64,000 nucleotides of DNA from Eubacterium aggregans (lineage in GTDB: Bacteria > Bacillota > Clostridia > Eubacteriales > Eubacteriaceae), in NCBI RefSeq assembly GCF_900107815.1, contig NZ_FNRK01000009.1:52098-116097 (forward strand), in the 5' to 3' direction. The stretch's first letter is position 1. Each line of letters starts with the position of its first letter. Positions 9,634-17,846 of the stretch are shown one piece after another. The notes under the pieces were generated by a model. The model saw only the letters and a program-made list of their open reading frames with translations. It was not told where the DNA came from and did no database searches. The translations under genes and the position numbers were made by a program.

Positions 9634-9951
9634 TTATTTTTTCTTTTCTTCCTGTTCCCATTCCTTGTATACCCGGTAGGGTTTGGTGATCACCCGGTAG
9701 GGCAGGGATTTAATAAAGCCATTGAGATCCGCCTGCATTTCCTTAGTCATCCGCCCGGGCTTACTCATGACCCGGTCGACGAAGTCCTCTTTAAAATGGG
9801 CCTGAATATACTCTTGGTTAATTTGAATCGCCATGCCACACTCCGTGCAGGTGATTCGATGAATTTGGCCATCCCGATATTCGATTTTATGGTCTGTATC
9901 CTTGTCACAATTCAAGCAGAACAGATACGCATCCATATTCGTCTTCGACAT
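9634..9951 (-). CDS. Small conserved zinc-ribbon protein (bh-protein type), function unknown
   Basis: About 105 aa. Two cysteine pairs, CLNC near residue 12 and CTEC near residue 35, suggest a zinc ribbon, followed by a helical region with basic residues. Similar short proteins occur widely in Firmicutes with no assigned role. Two ATGs are adjacent (9954 and 9951); AGGAG sits only 3 nt before the first and 6 nt before the second, so 9951 is preferred. The gene lies just downstream of tcdA, with 6-9 bp between stop and start, suggesting one transcript with it. Confidence 0.75.
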   Translation of the reverse strand: MSKTNMDAYLFCLNCDKDTDHKIEYRDGQIHRITCTECGMAIQINQEYIQAHFKEDFVDRVMSKPGRMTKEMQADLNGFIKSLPYRVITKPYRVYKEWEQEEKKK

Positions 9952-9960
9952 CATAATCTC

Positions 9961-10656
9961 CTAATTTGGGGACACATTGCTTCCCAGTAAATCCTTCACA
10001 ACGGTGGCGGCAATGAGTAATCCAGCCGCCCCGGGCACAAAGCTCATACTGCCCGGGGGCGTTACCTTTATGGATGGCTCTTCCCGGGAATAGACGACCT
10101 TGACCTTTTTAATCCCCCGAAGCTTAAGCTCCCGACGCATCACCTTGGCCAAGGGACACACACTGGTTTTTTCAATCATCGCCACTTCAAAACGGCTTGG
10201 GTCCATCTTATTCCCTGTCCCCATGCAGGAAATCACAGGTGTCCCCTTCCGATGGCATTCTTCAATAATGGCCAGCTTAGCCGTCACCATATCCACCGCA
10301 TCGATGGCGTAATCGTAATTCTCAAGACCAAAGGTCTGGATATTTTCCGGGAGGACACAGGCGGAAAGGGCCTGAACATCCACCGCTGGATTAATTTCCC
10401 GGTATCGGGCTGCAGCGACAGCTACCTTTTCCTCTCCAATGGTGGTATGCAGGGCAATGAGCTGCCGGTTGAGGTTCGTTTCATCCACCACATCCTTATC
10501 CACAAGGGTCATATGACCGATGCCAGAGCGTACCAGGGCCTCGGACACATAGGAGCCAACGCCGCCAAGGCCAAAGAGGATCACCCGGGCGGACTGGAGG
10601 TGTTTGATTCCCTGGCTGCCAATGATTTTTTCGGTTCTTGCAAATTGGGTGATCAT
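9961..10656 (-). CDS. tcdA: tRNA threonylcarbamoyladenosine dehydratase TcdA
   Basis: 231 aa from the ATG at 10656, preceded by AAGGAAGAGG; a longer reading frame upstream runs through a palindromic repeat and is not credible. The E1/ThiF-type ATP-binding motif GLGGVGSYVSEAL is near residue 30, followed by DKDVVDETNLNRQ and DAVDMVTAK. TcdA uses ATP to cyclise t6A37 of tRNA to ct6A. A t6A synthesis gene (sua5) lies 14 kb further along. Lack of the CxxC zinc pairs of MoeB supports TcdA over MoeB. Confidence 0.9.
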   Translation of the reverse strand: MITQFARTEKIIGSQGIKHLQSARVILFGLGGVGSYVSEALVRSGIGHMTLVDKDVVDETNLNRQLIALHTTIGEEKVAVAAARYREINPAVDVQALSACVLPENIQTFGLENYDYAIDAVDMVTAKLAIIEECHRKGTPVISCMGTGNKMDPSRFEVAMIEKTSVCPLAKVMRRELKLRGIKKVKVVYSREEPSIKVTPPGSMSFVPGAAGLLIAATVVKDLLGSNVSPN

Positions 10657-10680
10657 GGCCTCTTCCTTTCTTGCCGATAG

Positions 10681-10760
10681 TGCTAACCGTCGATTCTCAA
10701 CAAACGCCTTGCTTTTATTCGCTCCGTGCTTCGCACTGCGCTCACGCAAGGCTGTTAGCA
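10681..10760. repeat. Nested palindromic element between argS and tcdA
   Basis: Three nested inverted repeats share one centre: TGCTAAC/GTTAGCA (10681-10687, 10754-10760), GCCTTGC/GCAAGGC (10706-10712, 10746-10752) and GTGC-TTC-GCAC (10726-10736). The gap between the genes is almost wholly this element. There is no T run, so it is not an ordinary terminator. It resembles dispersed palindromic repeats or an RNA processing hairpin. Confidence 0.6.
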
Positions 10761-10766
10761 TACGTG

Positions 10767-12458
10767 CTACATGTGATCCGGAGCTTCTACCCCAAGGATA
10801 CCCAGAACGTTTTTGAGGACCTGGCGAGTGGATAAGACCAAGGCCAGACGGGCCTTCATCAACGCCACATCTTCTACCCGAACGCGGCAGGCGTTGTAGA
10901 AGGTGTGGAAGGCGGAGGCCAAATCGATGGCGTATCGGGTAATCCGGCTGGGATCGTTCTTATCTTCTGCCACAACGATGGCACCCGGCAGATCTGACAG
11001 CATTTCCATCAGATCCATTTCTTCCTTGGCCGTCAATAAGGTTAAGTCAGCAGCGGCCGCATCCGTCACATTCCCTTCCATTTGACGGAGAATGCTGCAA
11101 ATCCGAGCATGGGCATACTGCACATAGAACACCGGGTTTTCATTGGATTCCTGAATCGCCAGATCCAAATCGAAATCAAAGTGGCTGTCCGGTGAGCGCA
11201 AGTTAAAGAATACCCGGGCCGCGTCTACACCAACCATATCTAAAAGTTCGGTCAGGCCGATAGCCTTCCCCTTCCGCTTGGACATCCGTACCGGCTCCCC
11301 ATCCTTCACCAGGCGCACCAACTGCATAATGACAATGTGCAGACGGTCTGGATTGACCCCGGCGGCTTCCATGGCGGCCTTCAGTCGCGCAATGTGGCCG
11401 TGATGGTCCGCTCCCCAGACATTGACACTACGGTCGAATCCCCGGGTGATGAGCTTATTTAAATGATAGGCGATATCCCCCATAAAGTAGGTGGGCAAAC
11501 CGTTCTGGCGGATGAGGACATCGTCCTTCTCACAGCCATAATCTGTGGTTTTAAACCAAACGGCACCATCTTCTTCGTATACCGCCCCCCGATCCTTGAG
11601 GGTCTGTAGTGCCGCTTCAATTTCCCCATCATCGTAGAGGCTCTGCTCGGAGAACCAAACATCGTAGTCCACCCCATAAGTATTCATATCCTCGTGCATT
11701 TTTTTAAGGTTTTTTTCCAGGGCGTATTCCACAAAGACAGCCTTACGTTCTTCCTCCGGCATCTCTAAAAGTACCCGACAGGCCTCTGCACCACCTTTTG
11801 CGTCAATGTACTCTTCCATGTGTACCTGGATATCCTTCCCCTGATAGCCATCCTCCGGGAAGGGAAGATCTTCCCCTAAAAGCTGTCTAAAACGGACGTC
11901 CAGGGATTGTCCAAATTTTGCAATTTGATTCCCCGCATCATTAACATAGAATTCCCGGGTGACATCATAGCCCGTCCAAGCGGCTATCTCAGCTAGAATA
12001 TCACCAATGGCTCCTCCTCGGGCATTTCCCATGTGCATGGGTCCCGTGGGATTAGCGGAAACAAATTCAAGATTATAGGTTTTTCCGGCATGACCTTGGG
12101 TCTTCCCGTAATCCTCCTGCATCTCTTCGATTTCCAGTACGGTTTCATAGTGCCATTCCGGTTTTAGTTTGAAATTAATAAATCCCGGACCGGCAATATC
12201 CACCTCTGCTACATAGGAATCATCAATATCCATATGACGCAGAATGGCTTCGGCAATAAATTTCGGTGCCTTTCGGGCTAACTTGGGAAGCTGCATGGCA
12301 ATATTGGTGGAATACTCTCCATACTCCCGTTCCCGGGGAACCTCCAATTGGATTTCCGGTAATGCCTCTACATTGAAATCCCCCGCTGCAACGGCCTGAT
12401 CCACCGCCTTCTGGATGAGACTTTTTATTTCTTCCTCAACCTTTTCTCTGATATACAT
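10767..12458 (-). CDS. argS: Arginyl-tRNA synthetase
   Basis: 563 aa from the ATG at 12458, preceded by GGAGGATTTG at a slightly long spacing; this gives the usual bacterial length. Class I features are visible: HMGNARGG (HIGH-type) near residue 125 and RMSKRKGKAIGL (KMSKS-type) near residue 375, then the DALR anticodon-binding domain at the C-terminus (FYVQYAHARICSIL onward). It charges tRNA-Arg with arginine. No T-box is visible upstream. It is followed by the palindromic element and tcdA. Confidence 0.95.
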   Translation of the reverse strand: MYIREKVEEEIKSLIQKAVDQAVAAGDFNVEALPEIQLEVPREREYGEYSTNIAMQLPKLARKAPKFIAEAILRHMDIDDSYVAEVDIAGPGFINFKLKPEWHYETVLEIEEMQEDYGKTQGHAGKTYNLEFVSANPTGPMHMGNARGGAIGDILAEIAAWTGYDVTREFYVNDAGNQIAKFGQSLDVRFRQLLGEDLPFPEDGYQGKDIQVHMEEYIDAKGGAEACRVLLEMPEEERKAVFVEYALEKNLKKMHEDMNTYGVDYDVWFSEQSLYDDGEIEAALQTLKDRGAVYEEDGAVWFKTTDYGCEKDDVLIRQNGLPTYFMGDIAYHLNKLITRGFDRSVNVWGADHHGHIARLKAAMEAAGVNPDRLHIVIMQLVRLVKDGEPVRMSKRKGKAIGLTELLDMVGVDAARVFFNLRSPDSHFDFDLDLAIQESNENPVFYVQYAHARICSILRQMEGNVTDAAAADLTLLTAKEEMDLMEMLSDLPGAIVVAEDKNDPSRITRYAIDLASAFHTFYNACRVRVEDVALMKARLALVLSTRQVLKNVLGILGVEAPDHM

Positions 12459-12498
12459 ATTCTTGCAAATCCTCCATCTCTTCGCTTGTCTTAAAAGC

Positions 12499-12532
12499 AA
12501 GCACGAGCAGACTCATTGTCTGCCCGTGCTTA
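12499..12532 (-). terminator. Terminator after the DUF1934 gene
   Basis: On the minus strand AAGCACGGGCAGAC pairs with GTCTGCTCGTGCTT around a 5-nt loop and is followed by a short T run. Confidence 0.85.
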
Positions 12533-12539
12533 TTTATCT

Positions 12540-12986
12540 TTATGAAACCGGACAACTACTGATTTCAATATTAATTCGATTGCTGGTATTTGAAATTCCC
12601 TTAATCTCCAGATCATAGTCTACTTTGACACTCACAGGCGCTTCCTGATCATTGTAGACTACATCGATCTCCTTGGTGAAAATTCCCATGGAAATATCCC
12701 CATAGGGTGTGGAGTACATGGTGAGGTTGTGCTTGCCTTGCTCAAATTCCATAATCGAGTTCACCGAGCCCAGGCGGATGACGGATACCTTATCACCATT
12801 CACTCGAACGGTGGTGGTCGTTCCACCCATACCGGCCATTTCAGATTCCTCATAACTCAGGCACGTTGCCCCTTGTTCACGGTAATAGTCTCCTTCAGTC
12901 AGGAATACAGCATCATCACCCACAACATCTTCACTTCCATAATTGCCCTTAATGGACAGCCAAACCTTTTGTCGTTCTGGCATCAT
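12540..12986 (-). CDS. DUF1934 domain protein
   Basis: 148 aa from ATG-ATG at 12986, with AGGAGG 8 nt upstream. The sequence is beta-rich (WLSIKGNYGSEDVVGDDAVF, then TLYG-like LTMYSTPYGDISMGIFTKEI) and matches the DUF1934/YwiB-type lipocalin-like beta-barrel family of Firmicutes, function unknown. Members are often beside argS; here argS follows directly. The gene begins 25 bp after the stop of ddl and may share its transcript, since no terminator lies between. Confidence 0.8.
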   Translation of the reverse strand: MMPERQKVWLSIKGNYGSEDVVGDDAVFLTEGDYYREQGATCLSYEESEMAGMGGTTTTVRVNGDKVSVIRLGSVNSIMEFEQGKHNLTMYSTPYGDISMGIFTKEIDVVYNDQEAPVSVKVDYDLEIKGISNTSNRINIEISSCPVS

Positions 12987-13011
12987 CTTACTCACCTCCT
13001 GTTCCTTTTGT

Positions 13012-14556
13012 TTAGATAAGCGTATATTCTGTGTCACGCTTTCGTCCCGCTGAACAAATAATTTTTTCTACCAGTTCAGCGTAATCCATTCCCATATTTT
13101 CCCACATCTTAGGATACATACTGATATTTGTGAACCCGGGGAGGGTATTCACCTCGTTTATGATGATTTCGCCAGATCCTCGGGTAACAAAGAAATCCAC
13201 CCGGCTTAAGCCTGAGCCATCGATGGCTTCAAAGGCAATGGCGGCATACTCCCGAACTTTATTTAACAAAGCCTCAGAAATCGGTGCCGGGATAATCACT
13301 TCTGAATCCTGATCATCCGAATACTTTGCTTCATAATCATAGAATTCCTTGGAGGCAACGACTTCACCGGGAATGGTGGTCTTAATGATCCCTTCATCCT
13401 CCAGCACTGCACATTCAATTTCCCGACCATCGATAAAGGCTTCCACCAGAATTTTCTGGTCATAGCGCAGGGCTTCGATAATGCCTGCCACCAGCTCATC
13501 CTGGTTGTGGGCCTTACTGATGCCAACGCTGGAGCCCATGTTTACCGGTTTGACAAAGGCCGGATAACCAAGCTTTTCTTCAATTTTGGTCAAGATGGCA
13601 TCCTGATTCTGATCCCATTGTCGTTTTTTAAAGCACACATAGGGTGTCACCGGGATTCCCGCTGATTCAAATAATATTTTGGAGACGACCTTATCCATCC
13701 CCACTGAGGAGGCCAGGACGCCACAGCCCACGTAGGGCTTCCCCATCATTTCAAAGACACCCTGGATGGTGCCATCCTCTCCCATCGGGCCATGGAGGAT
13801 GGGATAAAAGATATCGATCCCCGTTATCTCTGGATCGTGAAAGAGGGAAAATTCCTTTTTCAGGTTTTCGTCATCCTGTTCCCAGGAGCCATCTTTAATA
13901 CGGGTGTAAGGCCCCTTGTAAATCATCCACACCCCCTGTTTGGTGATGCCAATACAAGTGATGTCATATTTTGCTGTATTAATAACCTGTAATACATTAT
14001 AGGCTGATACCCTGGAAACCTCATGCTCTCCGGATTGACCGCCGAATACCACACCTAATTTTATTTTATTTTCCATAAATGCCTCCTGATTCAGTGGTTT
14101 TTCTGGTAAGCTCTCTTCAGTCATAACAGTGATGCCCTTTTCCTCAAGCAACGCCGCGGTGATTCCGATCCCCTTGACCAAAGTCCCGGAAAAAGAACCG
14201 TCATAAATCTGCCCATAGCCACAGGATGGACTTTTTGCCTTTAAAACAGCCTTCTGGCACCCGTGTTTACGGGCCAAGGCGAAGGCATATTGGGCTCCTT
14301 CAACAAAGGGTAAAGTACAATCTTCATTTTTAACATTATACACTTTTTGTCCATCACTTACCATCATTATTTCACATGGAAAGCGGGGTGTTGGCAGACC
14401 ACCCGCCTGTTCCGGGCACACCGGAATCGCCCGCCCCTCCTGAACCCATTTGATCACCTGGGGGTGAGGATTAGCCCGGCCATCATAGCGACAGGGCTCT
14501 CCGGCCAGACAGGCGCTGACCAAAATTTTTTCACTCTTTTTCATCAAATCATCCAT
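13012..14556 (-). CDS. ddl: DUF523 (TudS-like) domain fused in frame to D-alanine-D-alanine ligase
   Basis: 514 aa. Residues about 5-150 are a DUF523 domain with its conserved cysteines (VSACLAGEPCRYDG, PVCPEQAGG, KSPSCGYG); characterised members (TudS) are 4Fe-4S thiouracil desulfidases. From residue about 157 follows a complete D-Ala-D-Ala ligase (GGQSGEHEVS, MGSSVGIS, EVNTLPGFTNISM), an ATP-grasp enzyme of peptidoglycan synthesis. The junction contains CAGGAGGCATTT-ATG, a full binding site with start for separate Ddl at about 14076, so Ddl may also be made alone. Removing one A from the A5 run just before would put a TGA ahead of that site, so either a true fusion or a one-base change is possible. 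Start taken at 14556; 14544 also possible. Confidence 0.85.
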   Translation of the reverse strand: MDDLMKKSEKILVSACLAGEPCRYDGRANPHPQVIKWVQEGRAIPVCPEQAGGLPTPRFPCEIMMVSDGQKVYNVKNEDCTLPFVEGAQYAFALARKHGCQKAVLKAKSPSCGYGQIYDGSFSGTLVKGIGITAALLEEKGITVMTEESLPEKPLNQEAFMENKIKLGVVFGGQSGEHEVSRVSAYNVLQVINTAKYDITCIGITKQGVWMIYKGPYTRIKDGSWEQDDENLKKEFSLFHDPEITGIDIFYPILHGPMGEDGTIQGVFEMMGKPYVGCGVLASSVGMDKVVSKILFESAGIPVTPYVCFKKRQWDQNQDAILTKIEEKLGYPAFVKPVNMGSSVGISKAHNQDELVAGIIEALRYDQKILVEAFIDGREIECAVLEDEGIIKTTIPGEVVASKEFYDYEAKYSDDQDSEVIIPAPISEALLNKVREYAAIAFEAIDGSGLSRVDFFVTRGSGEIIINEVNTLPGFTNISMYPKMWENMGMDYAELVEKIICSAGRKRDTEYTLI

Positions 14557-14572
14557 AAATGTATCATACCAT

Positions 14573-14609
14573 AAAAAAGCAGATACCAACATAATTTGTC
14601 AGTATCTGC
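14573..14609 (-). terminator. Terminator after the DUF2148 gene
   Basis: On the minus strand GCAGATAC pairs with GTATCTGC around a 14-nt loop and is followed by TTTTTT. A TATGAT -10-like box follows at once, so the DUF523-ddl gene probably has its own promoter here. Confidence 0.8.
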
Positions 14610-14650
14610 CATCATTTATTTAACAATATAAATTGGTGCTGCCCCTGGGC

Positions 14651-15181
14651 TTAGCGATCAAAGAAAATGGATTTGCCACTGGTTGAAAGGGGAATCCCCA
14701 TAATCATGGTAACATCTGCTCCCAGGTACCCTAGGGATTTTGCTGCCATACCAATGGAAAACATAATCCGATTATCGATGCGGGCATCCCCTGCCACCGA
14801 TACCGCAGAACCGATGGCGATTCCCAGGTCCATGGGATCATACACACAGACCCCATCCGCTTTTTGGCACTGGGCGCAGTCCTCATAGTGGCACAGTTGA
14901 CAGGCTTCATTGAGCCCCCGCTTCCCCTCCCGGGTTCCGATGAGCACCACTGCTGCACTCAATTCCACATTTTTTCCATCCCGGATAAAGCTGGGTTTGT
15001 CCTGGGCTTCCCCCAATCGCATCATTTCTGCCACCAGCTCACCCTTTTCCGTATCGGTGATGACGGCAGTCTCAATATAATCGATACCCCGGGCCTTGGG
15101 CGCAGTCCGGGCGGCAGCGCACATGGCATTAGCAGTCATCATGACCGCAGCAACTTCTGCTTTTTCAGATTTTACAATCAT
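14651..15181 (-). CDS. DUF2148 ferredoxin-domain protein
   Basis: 176 aa with AAGAGG before the ATG. The centre carries a cysteine group (CQLCHYEDCAQCQKADGVC, near residues 95-115) that probably binds an Fe-S cluster, followed by a glycine-rich region (DLGIAIGSAVSVAGD). DUF2148 proteins are widespread in strict anaerobes and methanogens; function not established. It follows pgcA by 12 bp and is likely co-transcribed with it. Confidence 0.85.
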   Translation of the reverse strand: MIVKSEKAEVAAVMMTANAMCAAARTAPKARGIDYIETAVITDTEKGELVAEMMRLGEAQDKPSFIRDGKNVELSAAVVLIGTREGKRGLNEACQLCHYEDCAQCQKADGVCVYDPMDLGIAIGSAVSVAGDARIDNRIMFSIGMAAKSLGYLGADVTMIMGIPLSTSGKSIFFDR

Positions 15182-15193
15182 TTTATTTTCCTC

Positions 15194-16882
15194 TTATTCT
15201 GGGATATTGGCGGCGACAGCTTCCTTAAGCACCGAAAGCTTAGCTTCAGCATCCTCGTGGGAGGTGCCAACCACTGAATAATAAATCTTGAGCTTTGGTT
15301 CTGTTCCGGAAGGACGCAGGGCGTACCAGGAATTTTTATCAAATACGAACTTCAGAACATTGGATTTGGGTAAATCAATCCGTGTCTTCACACCGGTTTC
15401 CAGGTCGATGCTTTCTCCTGTTTGGTAATCATTAAAGACCACTAGCTTTTCATCGGCAAATCCATCGAAATGGGTACTCCGGAACTGTTCCATAATGGTG
15501 TTGATTTTGGCCTTGCCTTCAATACCCTCCAGGGTAATGGCCTGGACATTTTCCAGGAAGAAGCCATGCTGTGCGTATAAATCTTCCAAGGCTTCGTACA
15601 AGGTCATTCCCTTCTGCTTGTAGTAGTGGGCCATTTCGCACACCAGGGCCGAGGCTAACACGGCATCCTTATCCCGGGCATAATCCCCGGCCAGGTAACC
15701 GTAGCTTTCTTCATAGCCGATGACGAAGGTATGCTCGCCGCTTTCCTTCCACTGTGTCATTTTTTCCCCGATGTATTTAAAGCCCGTGAGGACATCGTAC
15801 ACCGCAGCTCCCTGGGCTCTGGCGATCACCCCGCCCATTTCGCTGGTCACAATGGTTTTAATCACCGCCTTATTGTCCGGATAATCCCGGGTTTTCAGCA
15901 TATAATCCACCAGCAGGGCCCCGGTTTGGTTTCCGGTGAAAACCACATAATCTCCATTGGATTTTCGACAGACTACCCCGACACGGTCACAGTCCGGGTC
16001 GGTCCCGATGATTACATCGGCGCCATCCTTTTCGGCCATGGCAATAGCGATGTTAAAGACAGATTTTTCCTCGGGATTAGGGTAGGATACCGTTGGAAAA
16101 TTCCCATCGGGCTGTTCCTGTTCCTTAACCACCACCACATTTTTGTAACCGAGATCTGCCAGTACCCGACGCACCGGCACATTACCACTGCCGTGGATGG
16201 GGGTGTAAATCACCTTTAAATCACTGCCGGGGTTGGCATGGGCCACCCCCTCAACAGCGGCGGCAAAAGCATCATCCACCTCAGGCCCAATGGTAATAAT
16301 ATGTTCGTCATCAATGGCAGCAAGCTTTACCCCGAAATAATCCTCAATTTTATCAATTTCTGCTACCACCGCATTAGCCACTTCAGCGGTAATCTGACCG
16401 CCGTCTGGGCCGTACACCTTATAGCCGTTGTAAATCTTTGGATTATGGGACGCTGTTACGGCAATCCCCGCAGCGGTTTTTAAATGGCGCACGGTAAAAG
16501 ACAGTACCGGCACCGGACGCAGGCTATCGAAAAGATATGCCGTAATCCCATTGGCCGCCAATACTTGAGCCGCTATCTGGGCAAATTCCGGAGAAAAGTT
16601 TCTGGAATCATAGGCGATGGCCACACCCTTTTCTGCATTGGCGGGGTCCGCTGCCAGCAGGTACTGGGCCAGCCCCTGGGTCGCTCGGGCAACCACATAA
16701 ATATTCATACGGTTGGTCCCCATTCCAATTTTTCCACGCATACCCGCCGTGCCAAAGGCCAAGTCCGTATAGAATCGATCCTCTAATTCCTTTTCATCCC
16801 GAATGACTGAGAGCTCCTTGTACATGTTGGCGTCCCATTGCATAAAATCCTTCCATGCCTGGCAATTTGTCTGATAATCCAT
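15194..16882 (-). CDS. pgcA: Phosphoglucomutase/phosphomannomutase-type phospho-sugar mutase
   Basis: 562 aa from the ATG at 16882 with AAGGAGGAG upstream. Alpha-D-phosphohexomutase signatures: the phosphoserine loop TASHNPKIYNGYK near residue 145, the metal loop GTDPDCDRVG near residue 295, the sugar-binding GYEESYGYLAG near residue 395 and the phosphate loop RPSGTEPKLKIYY near the C-terminus. It interconverts glucose-6-P and glucose-1-P, feeding GalU next door. Length and motifs fit the PgcA type of Firmicutes. Confidence 0.93.
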   Translation of the reverse strand: MDYQTNCQAWKDFMQWDANMYKELSVIRDEKELEDRFYTDLAFGTAGMRGKIGMGTNRMNIYVVARATQGLAQYLLAADPANAEKGVAIAYDSRNFSPEFAQIAAQVLAANGITAYLFDSLRPVPVLSFTVRHLKTAAGIAVTASHNPKIYNGYKVYGPDGGQITAEVANAVVAEIDKIEDYFGVKLAAIDDEHIITIGPEVDDAFAAAVEGVAHANPGSDLKVIYTPIHGSGNVPVRRVLADLGYKNVVVVKEQEQPDGNFPTVSYPNPEEKSVFNIAIAMAEKDGADVIIGTDPDCDRVGVVCRKSNGDYVVFTGNQTGALLVDYMLKTRDYPDNKAVIKTIVTSEMGGVIARAQGAAVYDVLTGFKYIGEKMTQWKESGEHTFVIGYEESYGYLAGDYARDKDAVLASALVCEMAHYYKQKGMTLYEALEDLYAQHGFFLENVQAITLEGIEGKAKINTIMEQFRSTHFDGFADEKLVVFNDYQTGESIDLETGVKTRIDLPKSNVLKFVFDKNSWYALRPSGTEPKLKIYYSVVGTSHEDAEAKLSVLKEAVAANIPE

Positions 16883-16963
16883 TCTTCTCTCCTCCTTGGT
16901 GTAATTGCTTTTCGGTTTCATACATTATAACCCACTCCCTTTTTCGCCACAAGAGAAAAGCGC

Positions 16964-17830
16964 TTAAAGCTCTAAATTTTTAAGATATTCTCTGAATTTA
17001 TCTTCTAATCCAGGGGTTCGCAGACCGTATTCTACCGTGGCTTCCAAAAATCCCAGCTTATCCCCCACATCGTAACGGCGTCCCGCAAAATCGTAAGCTA
17101 CCATCTTTTCCCGGCGGGCCAATTTTTTCAGTCCATCCGTCAGCTGGATTTCTCCACCGGCACCCCGACCCGTATGCTCCAGGATTTCAAAAATCTCCGG
17201 GGAGATGATGTATCGGCCCAGGATGGCCAGGTTGGAGGGTGCTTCATCAATGGGAGGCTTTTCCACCAAGTCTTCCACTTCATACACATAGTCTGACAGG
17301 GACTTTCCAGAAACGATACCGTATTTATCCACCTGATCATCCGGAACCGCCTGCACACCGATAACCGAGGCTTGATATTTATCATAAACATTAATCATTT
17401 GCTTTAAGGCTGGGTTTTCTTCATTATAAACGATATCGTCCCCCAGGACCACGGCAAAGGGTTCATCTCCCACAAATTCCTTGGCACAGAGTACGGCATG
17501 TCCCAAGCCCTTGGCTTCCCCCTGGCGCACCGTAAAGATATTGGCCATATTGGTAATGTTCTCCACCATGCGCAGCTCGGCTTCCTTTCCCTTCATCTTA
17601 AGATTGAATTCCAGCTCTGGTACATGGTCAAAGTGATTAATGATAATATCCTTATTGCGCCCGGTGATAATCAGAATATCCTCAATCCCGGATGCCACAA
17701 TTTCCTCGATAATATACTGGATGGTGGGTTTATCCACAATGGGTAAAATTTCCTTAGGAACGGATTTTGTCACAGGTAGGAACCGTGTTCCCAAACCAGC
17801 TGCCGGTATAACGGCCTTACGTACTTTCAT
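16964..17830 (-). CDS. galU: UTP-glucose-1-phosphate uridylyltransferase
   Basis: 288 aa with the nucleotidyltransferase signature AAGLGTRFLPVTKSVPKE at residue 9, EVEDLVEKP and GRYIISPEIFEIL. It makes UDP-glucose from UTP and glucose-1-P, for surface glycans. GATAGGAGAAAAGC precedes the start. It lies between the divergent UDP-glucose dehydrogenase homologue (17 bp upstream) and pgcA, giving a Glc-6-P to Glc-1-P to UDP-Glc series. Confidence 0.95.
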   Translation of the reverse strand: MKVRKAVIPAAGLGTRFLPVTKSVPKEILPIVDKPTIQYIIEEIVASGIEDILIITGRNKDIIINHFDHVPELEFNLKMKGKEAELRMVENITNMANIFTVRQGEAKGLGHAVLCAKEFVGDEPFAVVLGDDIVYNEENPALKQMINVYDKYQASVIGVQAVPDDQVDKYGIVSGKSLSDYVYEVEDLVEKPPIDEAPSNLAILGRYIISPEIFEILEHTGRGAGGEIQLTDGLKKLARREKMVAYDFAGRRYDVGDKLGFLEATVEYGLRTPGLEDKFREYLKNLEL

Positions 17831-17846
17831 GCTTTTCTCCTATCTT

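Noticed and set aside
10657..10761. Longer N-terminus for TcdA reading through the palindrome
   Set aside because: The added 35 residues come from the repeat, have no binding site and exceed the family length.
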